From positions 124,001 through 188,000 of the forward strand of contig NZ_CP072596.1 of assembly GCF_017815535.1 (NCBI RefSeq): DNA of 64,000 nt, given 5' to 3'. The notes under the pieces are model-generated. The model was not told where the DNA came from and did not search any database. It saw only the letters and a list, made by a program, of their open reading frames with translations. Each line of letters opens with the position of its first letter. Positions within the stretch are counted from its first letter, which is position 1. Source of the stretch: Tessaracoccus sp. MC1865. GTDB lineage: Bacteria; Actinomycetota; Actinomycetes; Propionibacteriales; Propionibacteriaceae. Positions 18,099 to 26,826 of the stretch are shown piece after piece. The translations under genes and the position numbers were made by a program.

Positions 18099-18133
18099 CG
18101 GGGGCCGGTGTGGATCATCCACACCGGCCCCCG
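18099..18133. terminator. Bidirectional terminator between convergent genes
   Basis: A perfect 16-bp stem CGGGGGCCGGTGTGGA/TCCACACCGGCCCCCG with a TCA loop. It lies between the stop of the membrane protein (18079) and that of galE (18149) and can serve both. Confidence 0.85.
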
Positions 18134-18148
18134 TTCAGTTGCATTGCG

Positions 18149-19165
18149 TCAGAGGCCAGTGAACCCGTTGGGGTTGTCGTGCTGCCAGCGGTAGGTGTCG
18201 GCGCAGGCGTCGGCCACGGTCTTCTCCGCGTGCCAGCCCAGTTCGTTGTGCGCCTTGTCGACGTTGGCGTAGCTCTCGGCGACATCGCCCGGGCGGCGGG
18301 CCACGATCTCGTACGGGATCTCCTGGCCGGCTGCGGCCTCGAACGCGTGCACGATCTCCAGGACCGAGGACGGCTGGCCGGTGCCGAGGTTCCAGACGTG
18401 GTAACCGGTGTGGTCGCCGAGGTAGTTCAGCGCGGCGAGGTGACCGGCGGCCAGGTCGACCACGTGGATGTAGTCCCGGCGACCGGTGCCATCCGGGGTG
18501 GCGTAGTCGTCGCCGAAGATCATCAGCTTCTCGCGGCGACCGGCGGCCACCTGCGCCACGAACGGCAGCAGGTTGTTCGGAATGCCCTTGGGGTCTTCGC
18601 CGATGCGGCCGGATTCGTGTGCGCCGATGGGGTTGAAGTACCGCAGGATGGCAACCGAGAGCTCGGGGTTGGCGGCCGAGGCGTCCTCGAGGATCTGCTC
18701 GAGCATGTGCTTGGTGCGGCCGTACGGGTTGGTGGCGCCGGTGGGCGCGTCCTCGGTGAACGGGGGCTCCGACTCCTCGCCGTAGACGGTGGCGGAGCTG
18801 GAGAAGACGATGCGGTTGCAGCCGTGCTTGGCCATGGTCTCCACCAGCGTGATCGTGGAGCCGATGTTCTCGCGGTAGTACGTCAGCGGGATCTGTGTGG
18901 ATTCGCCCACGGCCTTCCAGCCGGCGAAGTGGATCACGGAATCCGGCCGGAAGTCCGCGAAGGCCTTGTCGAGAGCCGCCGCGTCGCGAACATTGGCCTC
19001 GACGAACTGGGCTTCGCGCCCGGCGAGGTCTGCGACGCGGCGCAGCGACTCCTCGGAACTGTTGGACAGGTCGTCGACGACCAGGACGTCGTGACCATCC
19101 TGAAGAAGGGCAAGTGTGGTGTGGGAGCCGATGTAGCCGGCGCCACCGGTGACGAGCACGCGCAT
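18149..19165 (-). CDS. galE: UDP-glucose 4-epimerase
   Basis: 338 residues, start supported by GAGGAGG. It interconverts UDP-galactose and UDP-glucose with tightly bound NAD. The Rossmann motif is GGAGYIGSHT (residues 7-16), the catalytic region is IVFSSSATVYGE followed by NPYGRTKHMLE (YxxxK), and substrate-binding segments GRRDYIHVVDLAAGHLAAL, YHVWNLGTGQPSSVLE and ARRPGDVAESYAN are typical of GalE. Length is normal. It may serve cell-wall or exopolysaccharide synthesis as well as galactose use, since no other Leloir gene adjoins. Confidence 0.96.
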   Translation of the reverse strand: MRVLVTGGAGYIGSHTTLALLQDGHDVLVVDDLSNSSEESLRRVADLAGREAQFVEANVRDAAALDKAFADFRPDSVIHFAGWKAVGESTQIPLTYYRENIGSTITLVETMAKHGCNRIVFSSSATVYGEESEPPFTEDAPTGATNPYGRTKHMLEQILEDASAANPELSVAILRYFNPIGAHESGRIGEDPKGIPNNLLPFVAQVAAGRREKLMIFGDDYATPDGTGRRDYIHVVDLAAGHLAALNYLGDHTGYHVWNLGTGQPSSVLEIVHAFEAAAGQEIPYEIVARRPGDVAESYANVDKAHNELGWHAEKTVADACADTYRWQHDNPNGFTGL

Positions 19166-19262
19166 GGGTGGGGTTCCTCCTCGGGTTCAGCCCCAACTCT
19201 AGACCTGTGCAGTTGACGCTGAGCGGTGCGGGTCGCCGCTTAAGCGAATCGCTCAGTGCTCG

Positions 19263-20642
19263 TCAGCACTCGATGAAGGCGACCGCGAGGCCGCCCTCAG
19301 AGGTCTCCTTGTACTTGCTGAGCATGTCGCGCCCGGTATCGCGCATGGTGCGGATGGCCTGGTCGAGTGTCACGCGGTGCCGCCCGTCCCCGTTGAGTGC
19401 CAGCTGCGCCGCGTTGATGGCCTTGACCGACGCCATGGCGTTGCGCTCGATGCAGGGCACCTGCACGAGCCCGCCGATGGGGTCACAGGTCAGCCCGAGG
19501 TTGTGTTCGAGCCCGATTTCCGCCGCGTTCTCCACCTGGGCAGGGGAGCCGCCCATCACCTGGGCCAGGCCGGCGGCCGCCATCGCGCAGGCGGATCCAA
19601 CCTCGCCCTGGCACCCCACTTCGGCGCCGGAGATGGAGGCGTTCATCTTCAGCAGCACCCCGACGGCGGTGGCCGCCAGCAGGAAATCCACCACGTCCTC
19701 GTCCCGGGCGCCGGCCTGGAACTTCATGTAGTACTGCAGCACCGCGGGGATGATGCCGGCGGCACCGTTCGTCGGCGCGGTCACGACGCAGCCGCCCGCC
19801 GCATTCTCCTCGTTGACCGCCAGCGCGTAGAGGTTGACCCAGTCCATGGCCGAGAAGGTGCGGGTGATCAGGTTGGGGGCGTCGTCTCGGGAGATGAGGT
19901 GGCGGTACAGGTCCGGCGCCCGCCGCGGGACGCGCAACCCGCCGGGGAGGAAGCCCTCCTGCAGCACGCCCCGCTCGATGCAGCCGCGCATGGCGGACCA
20001 GATCTCCAGCAGGGCCGCCCCGGTCTCCTCCGCCGGACGCCAGGCCAGTTCGTTGCGGGCCACCAGCTCGGCGACATTCAGGTCGTGCAGCGAGCACAAC
20101 GCCAGCAGCTCCTCCGAGGTGCTGAACGGGAACTCGACGGTGACGTCCGCCACCCCGGTCTCACCGGCCTCGGCCTGCGCCTCGTCGACGACGAACCCGC
20201 CGCCGATGGAGTAGAACGTGTTGGTCATCAGATCCGCACCGTCGTCGCCGAGGGTGGTGACCGTCAGGGCGTTCGGGTGCCAGGGTTTGGATTCGCGGTG
20301 GAACAGCAGATCGGTGGACCAGTCGAACGGCAGCCGGCGCTCCTTGAACATCAGTCCGTCGCCGTGCACCACGGCGTCCACGGCCGCCTTCATCTCGTCC
20401 GGATCAACCCGCTGGGGCTGGAATCCGAGCAGCCCGGCGACGACGGCGCGGTCCGTCCCGTGCCCCAGCCCCGTGGCCGCGAGCGAGCCGTAGAGGTCGA
20501 CGCGGACCCTGGCCACGTCGTCGACCACGGGGCTGGCCAGGAGTTGGGTGCGGAAGAGCGCGCCGGCGCGCATGGGGCCCATCGTGTGGGACGACGAGGG
20601 ACCCACCCCGATTTTGAACAGGTCAAGCGCGCTGATCGCCAT
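19263..20642 (-). CDS. sdaA: L-serine ammonia-lyase, single-chain iron-sulfur type
   Basis: 459 residues. It deaminates L-serine to pyruvate and ammonia with an oxygen-labile [4Fe-4S] cluster. The N-terminal SDH_beta domain starts [23 protein letters not shown]; the C-terminal SDH_alpha domain has [34 protein letters not shown] and [20 protein letters not shown], holding the cluster cysteines. Both halves are fused in one chain as in proteobacterial and actinobacterial SdaA. It lies 98 bp upstream of galE on the same strand. Confidence 0.96.
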   Translation of the reverse strand: MAISALDLFKIGVGPSSSHTMGPMRAGALFRTQLLASPVVDDVARVRVDLYGSLAATGLGHGTDRAVVAGLLGFQPQRVDPDEMKAAVDAVVHGDGLMFKERRLPFDWSTDLLFHRESKPWHPNALTVTTLGDDGADLMTNTFYSIGGGFVVDEAQAEAGETGVADVTVEFPFSTSEELLALCSLHDLNVAELVARNELAWRPAEETGAALLEIWSAMRGCIERGVLQEGFLPGGLRVPRRAPDLYRHLISRDDAPNLITRTFSAMDWVNLYALAVNEENAAGGCVVTAPTNGAAGIIPAVLQYYMKFQAGARDEDVVDFLLAATAVGVLLKMNASISGAEVGCQGEVGSACAMAAAGLAQVMGGSPAQVENAAEIGLEHNLGLTCDPIGGLVQVPCIERNAMASVKAINAAQLALNGDGRHRVTLDQAIRTMRDTGRDMLSKYKETSEGGLAVAFIEC

Positions 20643-20657
20643 GTACCGACGATACCC

Positions 20658-21956
20658 TCAGCGCGCGCCTCCGTAGGCGGGGCGGGACGGCAGGGTGGCG
20701 CGGATCCGGAGGGGACGACCCCGCTCGATGTGCAGCCGCAGCCCGTCGTGCACCATGAACCAGGCCAGCACCCCGATGACGGCCATGCCCGTGGCCAGGG
20801 AGGCCACCAGCACCGACGCCCGGGGACCGAGCACCTCGCCGAGCCAGCCGATCAGCGGCGCACCCAGCGGGGTGCCGCCGGCGAAGATCGCGACGTAGAC
20901 CGCCATGACGCGCCCGCGGTACTCAGGCGCGGTGGACAACTGGACCGCCGCGTTCGCCGTCGTCATCACAGTGAGGGCGAAGAAGCCCGAGGGGATCAGG
21001 AGCAGCGCGTAGACGGTGTAGTTGGGCGCGAACGTCAGGGCGAAGGTGCTCACCGCGAAGCCGGTCAGGGCCATCAGCACGGTGCGCAGCGACGGGTTCG
21101 CCCGCCGCGTGGCGCCGAGTGCCCCGGCGAGCGTGCCGATGGCCATGATCGTGCCGAGCAGGCCGAACTCGCGGGCTCCGGCGCGGAACACCTCTGTGGC
21201 CATGGTGGCGTTGAAGATCTGGAAGTTCATGCCGAACGTGCCCAGCATGAAGACCACCACCAGTAACACGATGATGTCCGGCCGGCCGCCCAGGTACCGC
21301 AGGCCGTCCATGGCAGCGCCACGCGCCTTCACCATGGGCGCGGGGTGCAGTTCGTCTGCGCGCATCAACAACAGCGCAGCGATGAAGGCGAAGAAGCTGA
21401 GCCCGTTGATCAGCAGCGTGGGACCCACGCCGACGGCGGCCACCAGGACGCCGGCCAGGCCGGGGCCGATGAGCCGCGCCCCGTTGAACGAGGTCGAGTT
21501 GAGCCCCACTGCGTTGGGTAGCAGTTTGAGCGGCACCATCTCCGACACGAACGACTGCCGCGCGGGGTTGTCGAACGCGGTGATGGCGCCGGTGATCAGC
21601 GCGAAGACGTAGACGTGCCAGAGCTGCACCGTGCCCGTGGCCACCAGGCCCCACAGGGCCAGCGCGGTGGCGGCGAGCGCGAGCTGTGAGATGACGAGCA
21701 CCTTGCGCTTGTCGAAGCGGTCCACCACCGCCCCCGCGTAGGGGGCGAGCAGCGGGATGGCGAGGAACTGCAGCGCCGTGACGATGCCCAGCGCGGTGCT
21801 GGAGTTGTCCGTCAGCTCGGTCAGCACCAGCCAGTCCTGCCCGATGCGCTGGATCCAGGTGCCCAGGTTGCTGACCAGGGCGCCGACGAAGAAGAAGCGG
21901 TAGTTGCGCACCGCGAACGAGGCGAATGTGCGCCAGCGGGTGGTGATCTCAGGCAT
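20658..21956 (-). CDS. MFS exporter (MFS_3/EntS-like)
   Basis: 432 residues with 12 predicted membrane segments. The start (RNYRFFFVGALVSNLGTWIQRIGQDWLV), the loop AGAVVDRFDKRKVLV (the MFS loop-2 motif) and AFDNPARQSFVSEMV are typical of the MFS_3 exporters related to the enterobactin exporter EntS and macrolide efflux proteins. Its start overlaps the end of the MarR gene by 8 bp, so the pair forms a regulator-exporter operon. The substrate is probably a drug or a small metabolite; nothing in the sequence fixes it. A related exporter occurs at 60843. Confidence 0.92.
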   Translation of the reverse strand: MPEITTRWRTFASFAVRNYRFFFVGALVSNLGTWIQRIGQDWLVLTELTDNSSTALGIVTALQFLAIPLLAPYAGAVVDRFDKRKVLVISQLALAATALALWGLVATGTVQLWHVYVFALITGAITAFDNPARQSFVSEMVPLKLLPNAVGLNSTSFNGARLIGPGLAGVLVAAVGVGPTLLINGLSFFAFIAALLLMRADELHPAPMVKARGAAMDGLRYLGGRPDIIVLLVVVFMLGTFGMNFQIFNATMATEVFRAGAREFGLLGTIMAIGTLAGALGATRRANPSLRTVLMALTGFAVSTFALTFAPNYTVYALLLIPSGFFALTVMTTANAAVQLSTAPEYRGRVMAVYVAIFAGGTPLGAPLIGWLGEVLGPRASVLVASLATGMAVIGVLAWFMVHDGLRLHIERGRPLRIRATLPSRPAYGGAR

Positions 21957-22410
21957 GCGACACCTCCAGGAGGAGGTCGGCGGCCTTCCTCAAGAGCGCC
22001 AGCTTGTCGTCGTCGAGGGAATCGATGTGGGTGAGCATCCAGAGGTCGCGGTGCGCGATCGTCTCCTGGACCACCTCGTCACCGGCCTTCGTCGAATGAA
22101 TGAGCACCTGGCGCCCGTCGTGGGGGTGCGGCTGCTTCTCCACGAGGCCGCGCTCGCAGAGGGCGTTCAGCGTGCGGGTCATCGACGGCGTGCTGACGCG
22201 GTCGTCCTCTGCCAGCTGGGTGGGGGTCTGGGGGCCGACGCGATTGACGCGGGCCAACACCGAGAAGAGGTGGGGAGGCAGCTCGCTGGTGGACTCGAAC
22301 CGGACACGGCGCGCGATGCGCTGGCAGGCGAGACGGAGGTCGTTGGCGAGGGCGGGCTTATCGAGGGGCACGGTTGCGGTGCCGGCCGAAGTGGGTGCGG
22401 TATTCGTCAC
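21949..22410 (-). CDS. MarR-family transcriptional regulator
   Basis: 153 residues. The winged helix covers residues about 45-120: LFSVLARVNRVGPQTPTQLAEDDRVSTPSMTRTLNALCERGLVEKQPHPHDGRQVLIHSTKAGDEV, the canonical MarR pattern including the wing DGRQ. It is the first gene of the operon with the MFS exporter (8-bp overlap). A partly symmetric site at 22440-22458 in the promoter fits autorepression relieved by a ligand exported by the MFS protein. Confidence 0.93.
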   Translation of the reverse strand: MTNTAPTSAGTATVPLDKPALANDLRLACQRIARRVRFESTSELPPHLFSVLARVNRVGPQTPTQLAEDDRVSTPSMTRTLNALCERGLVEKQPHPHDGRQVLIHSTKAGDEVVQETIAHRDLWMLTHIDSLDDDKLALLRKAADLLLEVSHA

Positions 22411-22439
22411 GGATTCCTTTCGTGGACCGGAAGTTACCC

Positions 22440-22458
22440 TAGCTCATTACCTCAGCTA
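22440..22458. promoter_or_regulatory. Candidate MarR operator
   Basis: TAGCTCATTACCTCAGCTA has 5-bp perfect outer arms (TAGCT/AGCTA) and one more matching pair inside. It starts 30 bp upstream of the MarR start codon, a normal spacing for autoregulation. Confidence 0.4.
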
Positions 22459-22519
22459 ATCAAAATCCACCTTGGGTTGCGGGAGCGGCGACTAGTGGGA
22501 TGCGTCTGGGCCGAACCTA

Positions 22520-22578
22520 TTGCGTTGCTGAATTCCGGCCTGTACCTTCGGAGGTAACGATTCTGGGAACGATTCCAG
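22520..22578 (+). promoter_or_regulatory. Promoter with LacI-type operator for the sugar-oxidation operon
   Basis: TTGCGT (22520-22525), a 17-bp spacer and TACCTT (22543-22548) form a plausible sigma-70-type promoter. CTGGGAACGATTCCAG (22563-22578) is a 16-bp near-palindrome with the central CG characteristic of LacI-family operators; 12 of 16 positions are symmetric. AACGATTC also occurs as a direct repeat at 22556 and 22568. The operator would cover the transcript start, a classic repression position. The likely binder is the LacI protein encoded at 32870. Confidence 0.55.
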
Positions 22579-22589
22579 TGGAGGTGGTT

Positions 22590-23738
22590 GTGAGCTCATC
22601 CCGCAATGACGCAGGGTCCGGTCCGGATCTGAGGATCGCCCGTATCAAGACGGTGCCGATCATCGCTCCGCTTGCCCGGGAGTTCCGCGGCAGCCACTAC
22701 CACATGACGCACAGGGCGACGCTGATCGTGCAGGTGATCACCGACGGCGGGATCGTGGGGGAGGCCTACGCCGGAGACGAGGACAAGACGCTCCTCGACA
22801 TCGAGGCGATCGTCCACAACGAGATCGCTCCTGCTCTCGTCGGACAGGACGCGCTGCGGACAGAGAAGTGCTGGGACCTCATGTATCCGGTGACCTTCGA
22901 CATCCTCCGTGATCGTCGTCTGGGGCTCGTGGCCATCGGCGCAGTCGACGCCGCTATCTGGGACGCGGTGGGCAAGGCTCTGGGTCAGCCCCTGTGGCGG
23001 CTCTGGGGCGGATTCCGGAACGAAGTACCGCTGGTGGCCATTGGTGGCTACTACGGTGAGCCGCTCGGGACGATCCCCGAGGAGATCCGGTACTACAAGG
23101 ACGCCGGTCTGGCAGGCATGAAGTTCAAGGTCGGCGGCGCGTCCCCCGAGGAGGATGCGCGACGGGTCGAGGCGGCCAGGGCGGCGGCCGGCGACGACTT
23201 CGTCCTCACAGTTGATGCCAACAACGGGTACACGGTTCCCCAGGCGGTGGAGTTCACCACCCGGGTTGCTGACCTCGGCATCCGCTGGTTCGAGGAGCCG
23301 GTGCAGTGGCACAACGATCTGCGCAGCCTCCGGGATGTTCGCTACCGCACGACCATCCCGATCTGTGCTGGCCAGAGCGAGATGTCGCCGTCGGGATGCC
23401 GCGACCTGATGCAGACGGGATCGATCGATGTGTGCAACTTCGATGCCAGTTGGTCCGGGGGACCGACCCAGTGGCGTCGGACCGCAGCAATCGCACTGTC
23501 CTACGACGTCCAGATGGGCCACCACGAGGAACCTCAGGTCTCCACCCACCTCATTGCCAGTCAGCCGCACGGCACGTATGCGGAGTGTTTCCACCCGGAC
23601 CGCGACCCCTTCTGGTGGCACCTCATCACCAACCGGCCGCCTCTCGAGAACGGCCATCTGATCCTGAGTGATGACCCTGGGCTGGGCTGGCAGCTCGACT
23701 GGGACTACATCGACAAGTACCGACTGGACAAACACTGA
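22590..23738 (+). CDS. Enolase-superfamily sugar-acid dehydratase (mandelate racemase type)
   Basis: 382 residues from GTG 22590. I prefer it over the longer frame from 22500 because promoter, operator and GGAGGT site lie between the two. Catalytic groups are complete: the KxK motif in GMKFKVGG, metal ligands Asp in LTVDANNGY, Glu in WFEEPVQ and Glu in AGQSEMS, then Asp in NFDASWSGG and His in MGHHEEP. This matches acid-sugar dehydratases that turn aldonates into 2-keto-3-deoxy acids. Together with the mutarotase next door, rhamnonate- or fuconate-like substrates are reasonable guesses. It is the first gene of the operon, 11 bp from the mutarotase. Confidence 0.9.
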   Translation: MSSSRNDAGSGPDLRIARIKTVPIIAPLAREFRGSHYHMTHRATLIVQVITDGGIVGEAYAGDEDKTLLDIEAIVHNEIAPALVGQDALRTEKCWDLMYPVTFDILRDRRLGLVAIGAVDAAIWDAVGKALGQPLWRLWGGFRNEVPLVAIGGYYGEPLGTIPEEIRYYKDAGLAGMKFKVGGASPEEDARRVEAARAAAGDDFVLTVDANNGYTVPQAVEFTTRVADLGIRWFEEPVQWHNDLRSLRDVRYRTTIPICAGQSEMSPSGCRDLMQTGSIDVCNFDASWSGGPTQWRRTAAIALSYDVQMGHHEEPQVSTHLIASQPHGTYAECFHPDRDPFWWHLITNRPPLENGHLILSDDPGLGWQLDWDYIDKYRLDKH

Positions 23739-23748
23739 AGGAGGGGAC

Positions 23749-24111
23749 ATGGAGCGACTCCTTTTCATCATGAGGATCAAGCCCGGCATGGAGCGCGAGT
23801 ATGAGCGCAGACATGACGCGGTCTGGCCCGCTCTACTGCGCGATCTGCACGACGCCGGCTTCCGCAACTACTCGTTGTTCCGGCGCGATCTCGAGGTTTA
23901 CGCCTACGCCGAATGCCACCCCGACGCCGAGGATGCGTTGGCGGCGATCGGCCGCTCTGCCACGAACGCCGAATGGGGTGCGTGGTTCACAGATGTGCTC
24001 GAAGCGCTCCCAGACGACGCAGGTCTGACGAGGGCCGATGAAGTCTGGCACATGGATGAGTCGCTTGCGGCAGCCAGCGACTCCAACGATCCGTCCCGCC
24101 CGGGCCGGTGA
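23749..24111 (+). CDS. rhaM: L-rhamnose mutarotase family protein
   Basis: 120 residues from ATG 23749 with GAAGGAGGGG upstream. It begins RLLFIMRIKPGMEREYERRHDAVWPAL; Tyr18 and His22 match the positions used for anomer exchange in L-rhamnose mutarotases, and NYSLFRRDLEVYAYAE follows the family pattern. It interconverts sugar anomers so that the dehydrogenase or isomerase receives the right form. The C-terminal 20 residues are polar and extend past the usual length of about 104. Presence of this family points to a rhamnose-like aldose, though the family also acts on other sugars. Confidence 0.85.
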   Translation: MERLLFIMRIKPGMEREYERRHDAVWPALLRDLHDAGFRNYSLFRRDLEVYAYAECHPDAEDALAAIGRSATNAEWGAWFTDVLEALPDDAGLTRADEVWHMDESLAAASDSNDPSRPGR

Positions 24112-24132
24112 CCCCGACAGGAGGAAACCAAA

Positions 24133-25302
24133 GTGTTCATCCGACCGTTGAATAAGGCTCTGGTCAGCGCCGCCGCTGCCCTCGCCCTCGCCACCCTCGC
24201 CGCCTGTGGCGGGGAGACCACCGACAACACCACACCTCCGGTGGAGACCGCCGCTGAGGAGACCTCTCCCGTCGCGCCCGCGGAGGAGACCACCCCTGCC
24301 TCCCCGGGAGAAGAGAGCTCCCCCGCAGAGGGGGAGACCACCGACGAAGCCTCGCCGAGCGAGAGCGAGTCGCCCTCCGGGGAAGCCGAGTTCGTCGAGT
24401 TCCGCGAAGCCGAGCCCGGCAGCGGAGAAGGCATGAAGATCGGCCTCATCGCCCTGAACGACACGATCCCGTTCAGCAAGTTGGTCTCGGACTCGATCAA
24501 GGAGCAGGCCGAGAAGGCAGGCGCCGAACTGGTGTTCTGTGATTCGAAGCTCGACGCCGCCACCGCCCTCGACTGTGCGAAGAACTTCGCGACCCAGGGA
24601 GTGGAGGGCTACCTCAACTTCCAGCCGGTCTCCGATGCGGCGCAGTCGATCTGCGACGCAGGCCCTGATGTACCCGTGATCGCCATCGACATCGCCCAGG
24701 GCGACTGTCAGGACGCCTTCATGGGTGCCAACAACAGCCGCGCGGGATTCGTCGCGGGTGAGGGACTCGGCAACTTCATGAAAGAGCAGTTCGACTGTGA
24801 GTACGACGCGTACGTGTCTCTTGAGGATCTCGGCGTGGGTGAGGTCAATACTCTGCGCATGGATGGCATCCGTGAAGGCTTCCAGTCCGTTTGCGAGGGT
24901 GAGTTGAAGAACGAGCGCGTGCTCGACGCCGGTCGTCAGGACATCGCCCTGACAAAATTCGGCGACACGCTCACTGCGCTGCCGGGTATGGAGCGCATCA
25001 TCGTCGTGGGCATCAACGACGACTCCGTCCTGGGTGCCTATGCTGCGGCGCGCACCGCGGGACGCGGAGAGCACCTCTACATGGCAGGCATGGGGGCTGA
25101 CCCCACGGCGCACTGTGAGATCGCGAACAACCCGAACTGGGCCGGCGACGCCGCGTTCTTCCCCGAGCGCTACGGAGAAATCGGCGTGCCTTACCTGATC
25201 GACCTGATCAATGGTGAGGAAGTTCCGGAGAACCTCCTCGTCAACCACATCTTCGTGAACAAGGACAACGTGTCCGAGTTCTACGACGTGAGCGGCTGCT
25301 GA
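24133..25302 (+). CDS. Sugar ABC transporter substrate-binding lipoprotein
   Basis: 389 residues with a GTG start. A lipoprotein signal ends at LAAC (lipidated Cys25), followed by about 70 residues rich in Glu, Thr, Pro and Ser that act as a spacer from the membrane. The binding domain (PF13407-like) starts near GMKIGLIALNDTIPFSKLVSDSIKEQAEKAG and includes VPVIAIDIAQGDCQDAFMGANNSRAGF and RIIVVGINDDSVLGAYAA. This is the ribose/rhamnose-type binding-protein fold. It contains several extra cysteines. It is followed immediately by its ATPase and permease. Confidence 0.92.
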   Translation: MFIRPLNKALVSAAAALALATLAACGGETTDNTTPPVETAAEETSPVAPAEETTPASPGEESSPAEGETTDEASPSESESPSGEAEFVEFREAEPGSGEGMKIGLIALNDTIPFSKLVSDSIKEQAEKAGAELVFCDSKLDAATALDCAKNFATQGVEGYLNFQPVSDAAQSICDAGPDVPVIAIDIAQGDCQDAFMGANNSRAGFVAGEGLGNFMKEQFDCEYDAYVSLEDLGVGEVNTLRMDGIREGFQSVCEGELKNERVLDAGRQDIALTKFGDTLTALPGMERIIVVGINDDSVLGAYAAARTAGRGEHLYMAGMGADPTAHCEIANNPNWAGDAAFFPERYGEIGVPYLIDLINGEEVPENLLVNHIFVNKDNVSEFYDVSGC

Positions 25303-25312
25303 GAGGCATCTG

Positions 25313-26824
25313 ATGGTCGACGTTCTCCCCCCGACAGGCGTCCCGGTGCTGTCCCTGCGTGGAGTCAGGAAGTCGTTCGGTGGTGTCGAGGTGCTCCACG
25401 GGATAGACCTCGACATCCACCCGGGCACAGTGGTGGCGCTGTTGGGGGAGAACGGGGCCGGCAAGTCCACGCTGGTCAAGATCGTGAGCGGTGACTACCA
25501 GGCCGACGACGGCACCATCATCGTCGACGGCGTTGTGCACAGCCAGATGACGCCGCAGTCCGCTTCTGAACTCGGCATCGGGATGATCTACCAGGAACTC
25601 AACGACGCCCCGTCGCTGACTGTGGCTGAGAACATCTCACTGGGCAAACTGCCCAATCGGATGGGTTTCGTCGATTGGCGTCAGGTCCGCAGTCGTGCCC
25701 GGGCTGTGCTGGAGGAACTTGAGGTGGATCTCGACATCGACCGGCCCGTCTCCACGCTACGGGTGGGCCAACGCCAGGTGATCGAGATCGCCCGTGCCCT
25801 CGTCGATCAGGCCAAGATCCTCGTGCTTGACGAACCGACGGCGGCGCTCTCCGGCGAAGAGACCGCGACCCTCTTCCGGTACATCCGTCGCCTCCGCGAA
25901 CGCGGCACCGCGATGATCTACATCACCCACCGCTTGGACGAACTCAAGGAGGTCGCCGACGATGTCGTCGTCCTGCGCGACGGACACGTCAAGTACCGGG
26001 GCTCGGTGGCGGACAGCCCCCGCGCTGACCTGGTGGAGGCCATGGTCGGGGCACGGCTGGCCGACGCGGGCAGGCCCGCGCCCGCCGGAGCACTCGGTGA
26101 GGTGGTGGCGTCCTTCGACGGGGCCACCTCGCCGGGGGCCTTCACGGATGTGGACCTCGAGGTCCGGGCCGGTGAGGTGGTCGCGCTCTACGGAAAGGTG
26201 GGCTCCGGCATCGCCGAGGTGTGTGAGGCGGCCTTCGGAACCCTTCCGGTGTCGTCGGGCAGCATCGTGCTCAACGGCGGCTACCGGCCGAAATCGCCGC
26301 GGCACTCGGTGAGGGCCAACGTCGGTTACCTACCGGCCGACCGGAAATCCGAGGGCGCCTTCGGAATACTCACCAGCGCCCGCAATCTCGGTGCGGCCAG
26401 CTGGTCGCGCGACGCCCGGGCCTCGCTGTGGGCCGACGCCGGGGCTGAGAATGAGGCCTTCGAGCGCTGGCGGGATGAGCTGAACATCAAGGTGAGCCCG
26501 CAAGGGGCCAACCGCCCCATCTTCAGGCTCTCCGGTGGCAACCAGCAGAAGGTGCTCCTGGCGCGCTGGCTGCACGCGGACTCATCGCTGATGCTCCTGG
26601 TCGAGCCGACCCGAGGGGTGGACGTGGGTGCCCGTCAGGACATCTACCAGGCACTGCGGGATCTCGCCGCGGATGGAATCGGGATCCTGGTCGCCACCTC
26701 GGATTCGGAGGAGGTGGTCCACCTCGCGGACCGGGCCGTTGTGATGGCACGCGGCGAGGTCGTTCGTGAACTGAGCCATGACGAGGTCACCCTTGCCGCG
26801 CTGACTGATGCGGCTGGAGGCTGA
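25313..26824 (+). CDS. Sugar ABC transporter ATPase with two nucleotide-binding domains
   Basis: 503 residues, RbsA/MglA type. NBD1: Walker A GENGAGKST (residues 45-53), Q-loop MIYQELNDAPSLTVAENI, a variant signature STLRVGQRQ, and Walker B ILVLDEPTAALS. NBD2: degenerate Walker A GKVGSGIAEV (as usual in this family), signature LSGGNQQKVLLARWL, and MLLVEPTRGVDVG, where the Walker B Asp of LLDEPTRG is Val. NBD2 is therefore likely to bind but hydrolyse ATP poorly. It powers uptake through the permease at 26827; 10 bp separate it from the binding-protein gene and 2 bp from the permease. Confidence 0.94.
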   Translation: MVDVLPPTGVPVLSLRGVRKSFGGVEVLHGIDLDIHPGTVVALLGENGAGKSTLVKIVSGDYQADDGTIIVDGVVHSQMTPQSASELGIGMIYQELNDAPSLTVAENISLGKLPNRMGFVDWRQVRSRARAVLEELEVDLDIDRPVSTLRVGQRQVIEIARALVDQAKILVLDEPTAALSGEETATLFRYIRRLRERGTAMIYITHRLDELKEVADDVVVLRDGHVKYRGSVADSPRADLVEAMVGARLADAGRPAPAGALGEVVASFDGATSPGAFTDVDLEVRAGEVVALYGKVGSGIAEVCEAAFGTLPVSSGSIVLNGGYRPKSPRHSVRANVGYLPADRKSEGAFGILTSARNLGAASWSRDARASLWADAGAENEAFERWRDELNIKVSPQGANRPIFRLSGGNQQKVLLARWLHADSSLMLLVEPTRGVDVGARQDIYQALRDLAADGIGILVATSDSEEVVHLADRAVVMARGEVVRELSHDEVTLAALTDAAGG

Positions 26825-26826
26825 AG

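Noticed and set aside
19377-21266. 629-codon + strand frame
   Set aside because: It runs antisense across two well-supported genes (sdaA and the MFS exporter) and encodes Arg/His/Gly-rich text.
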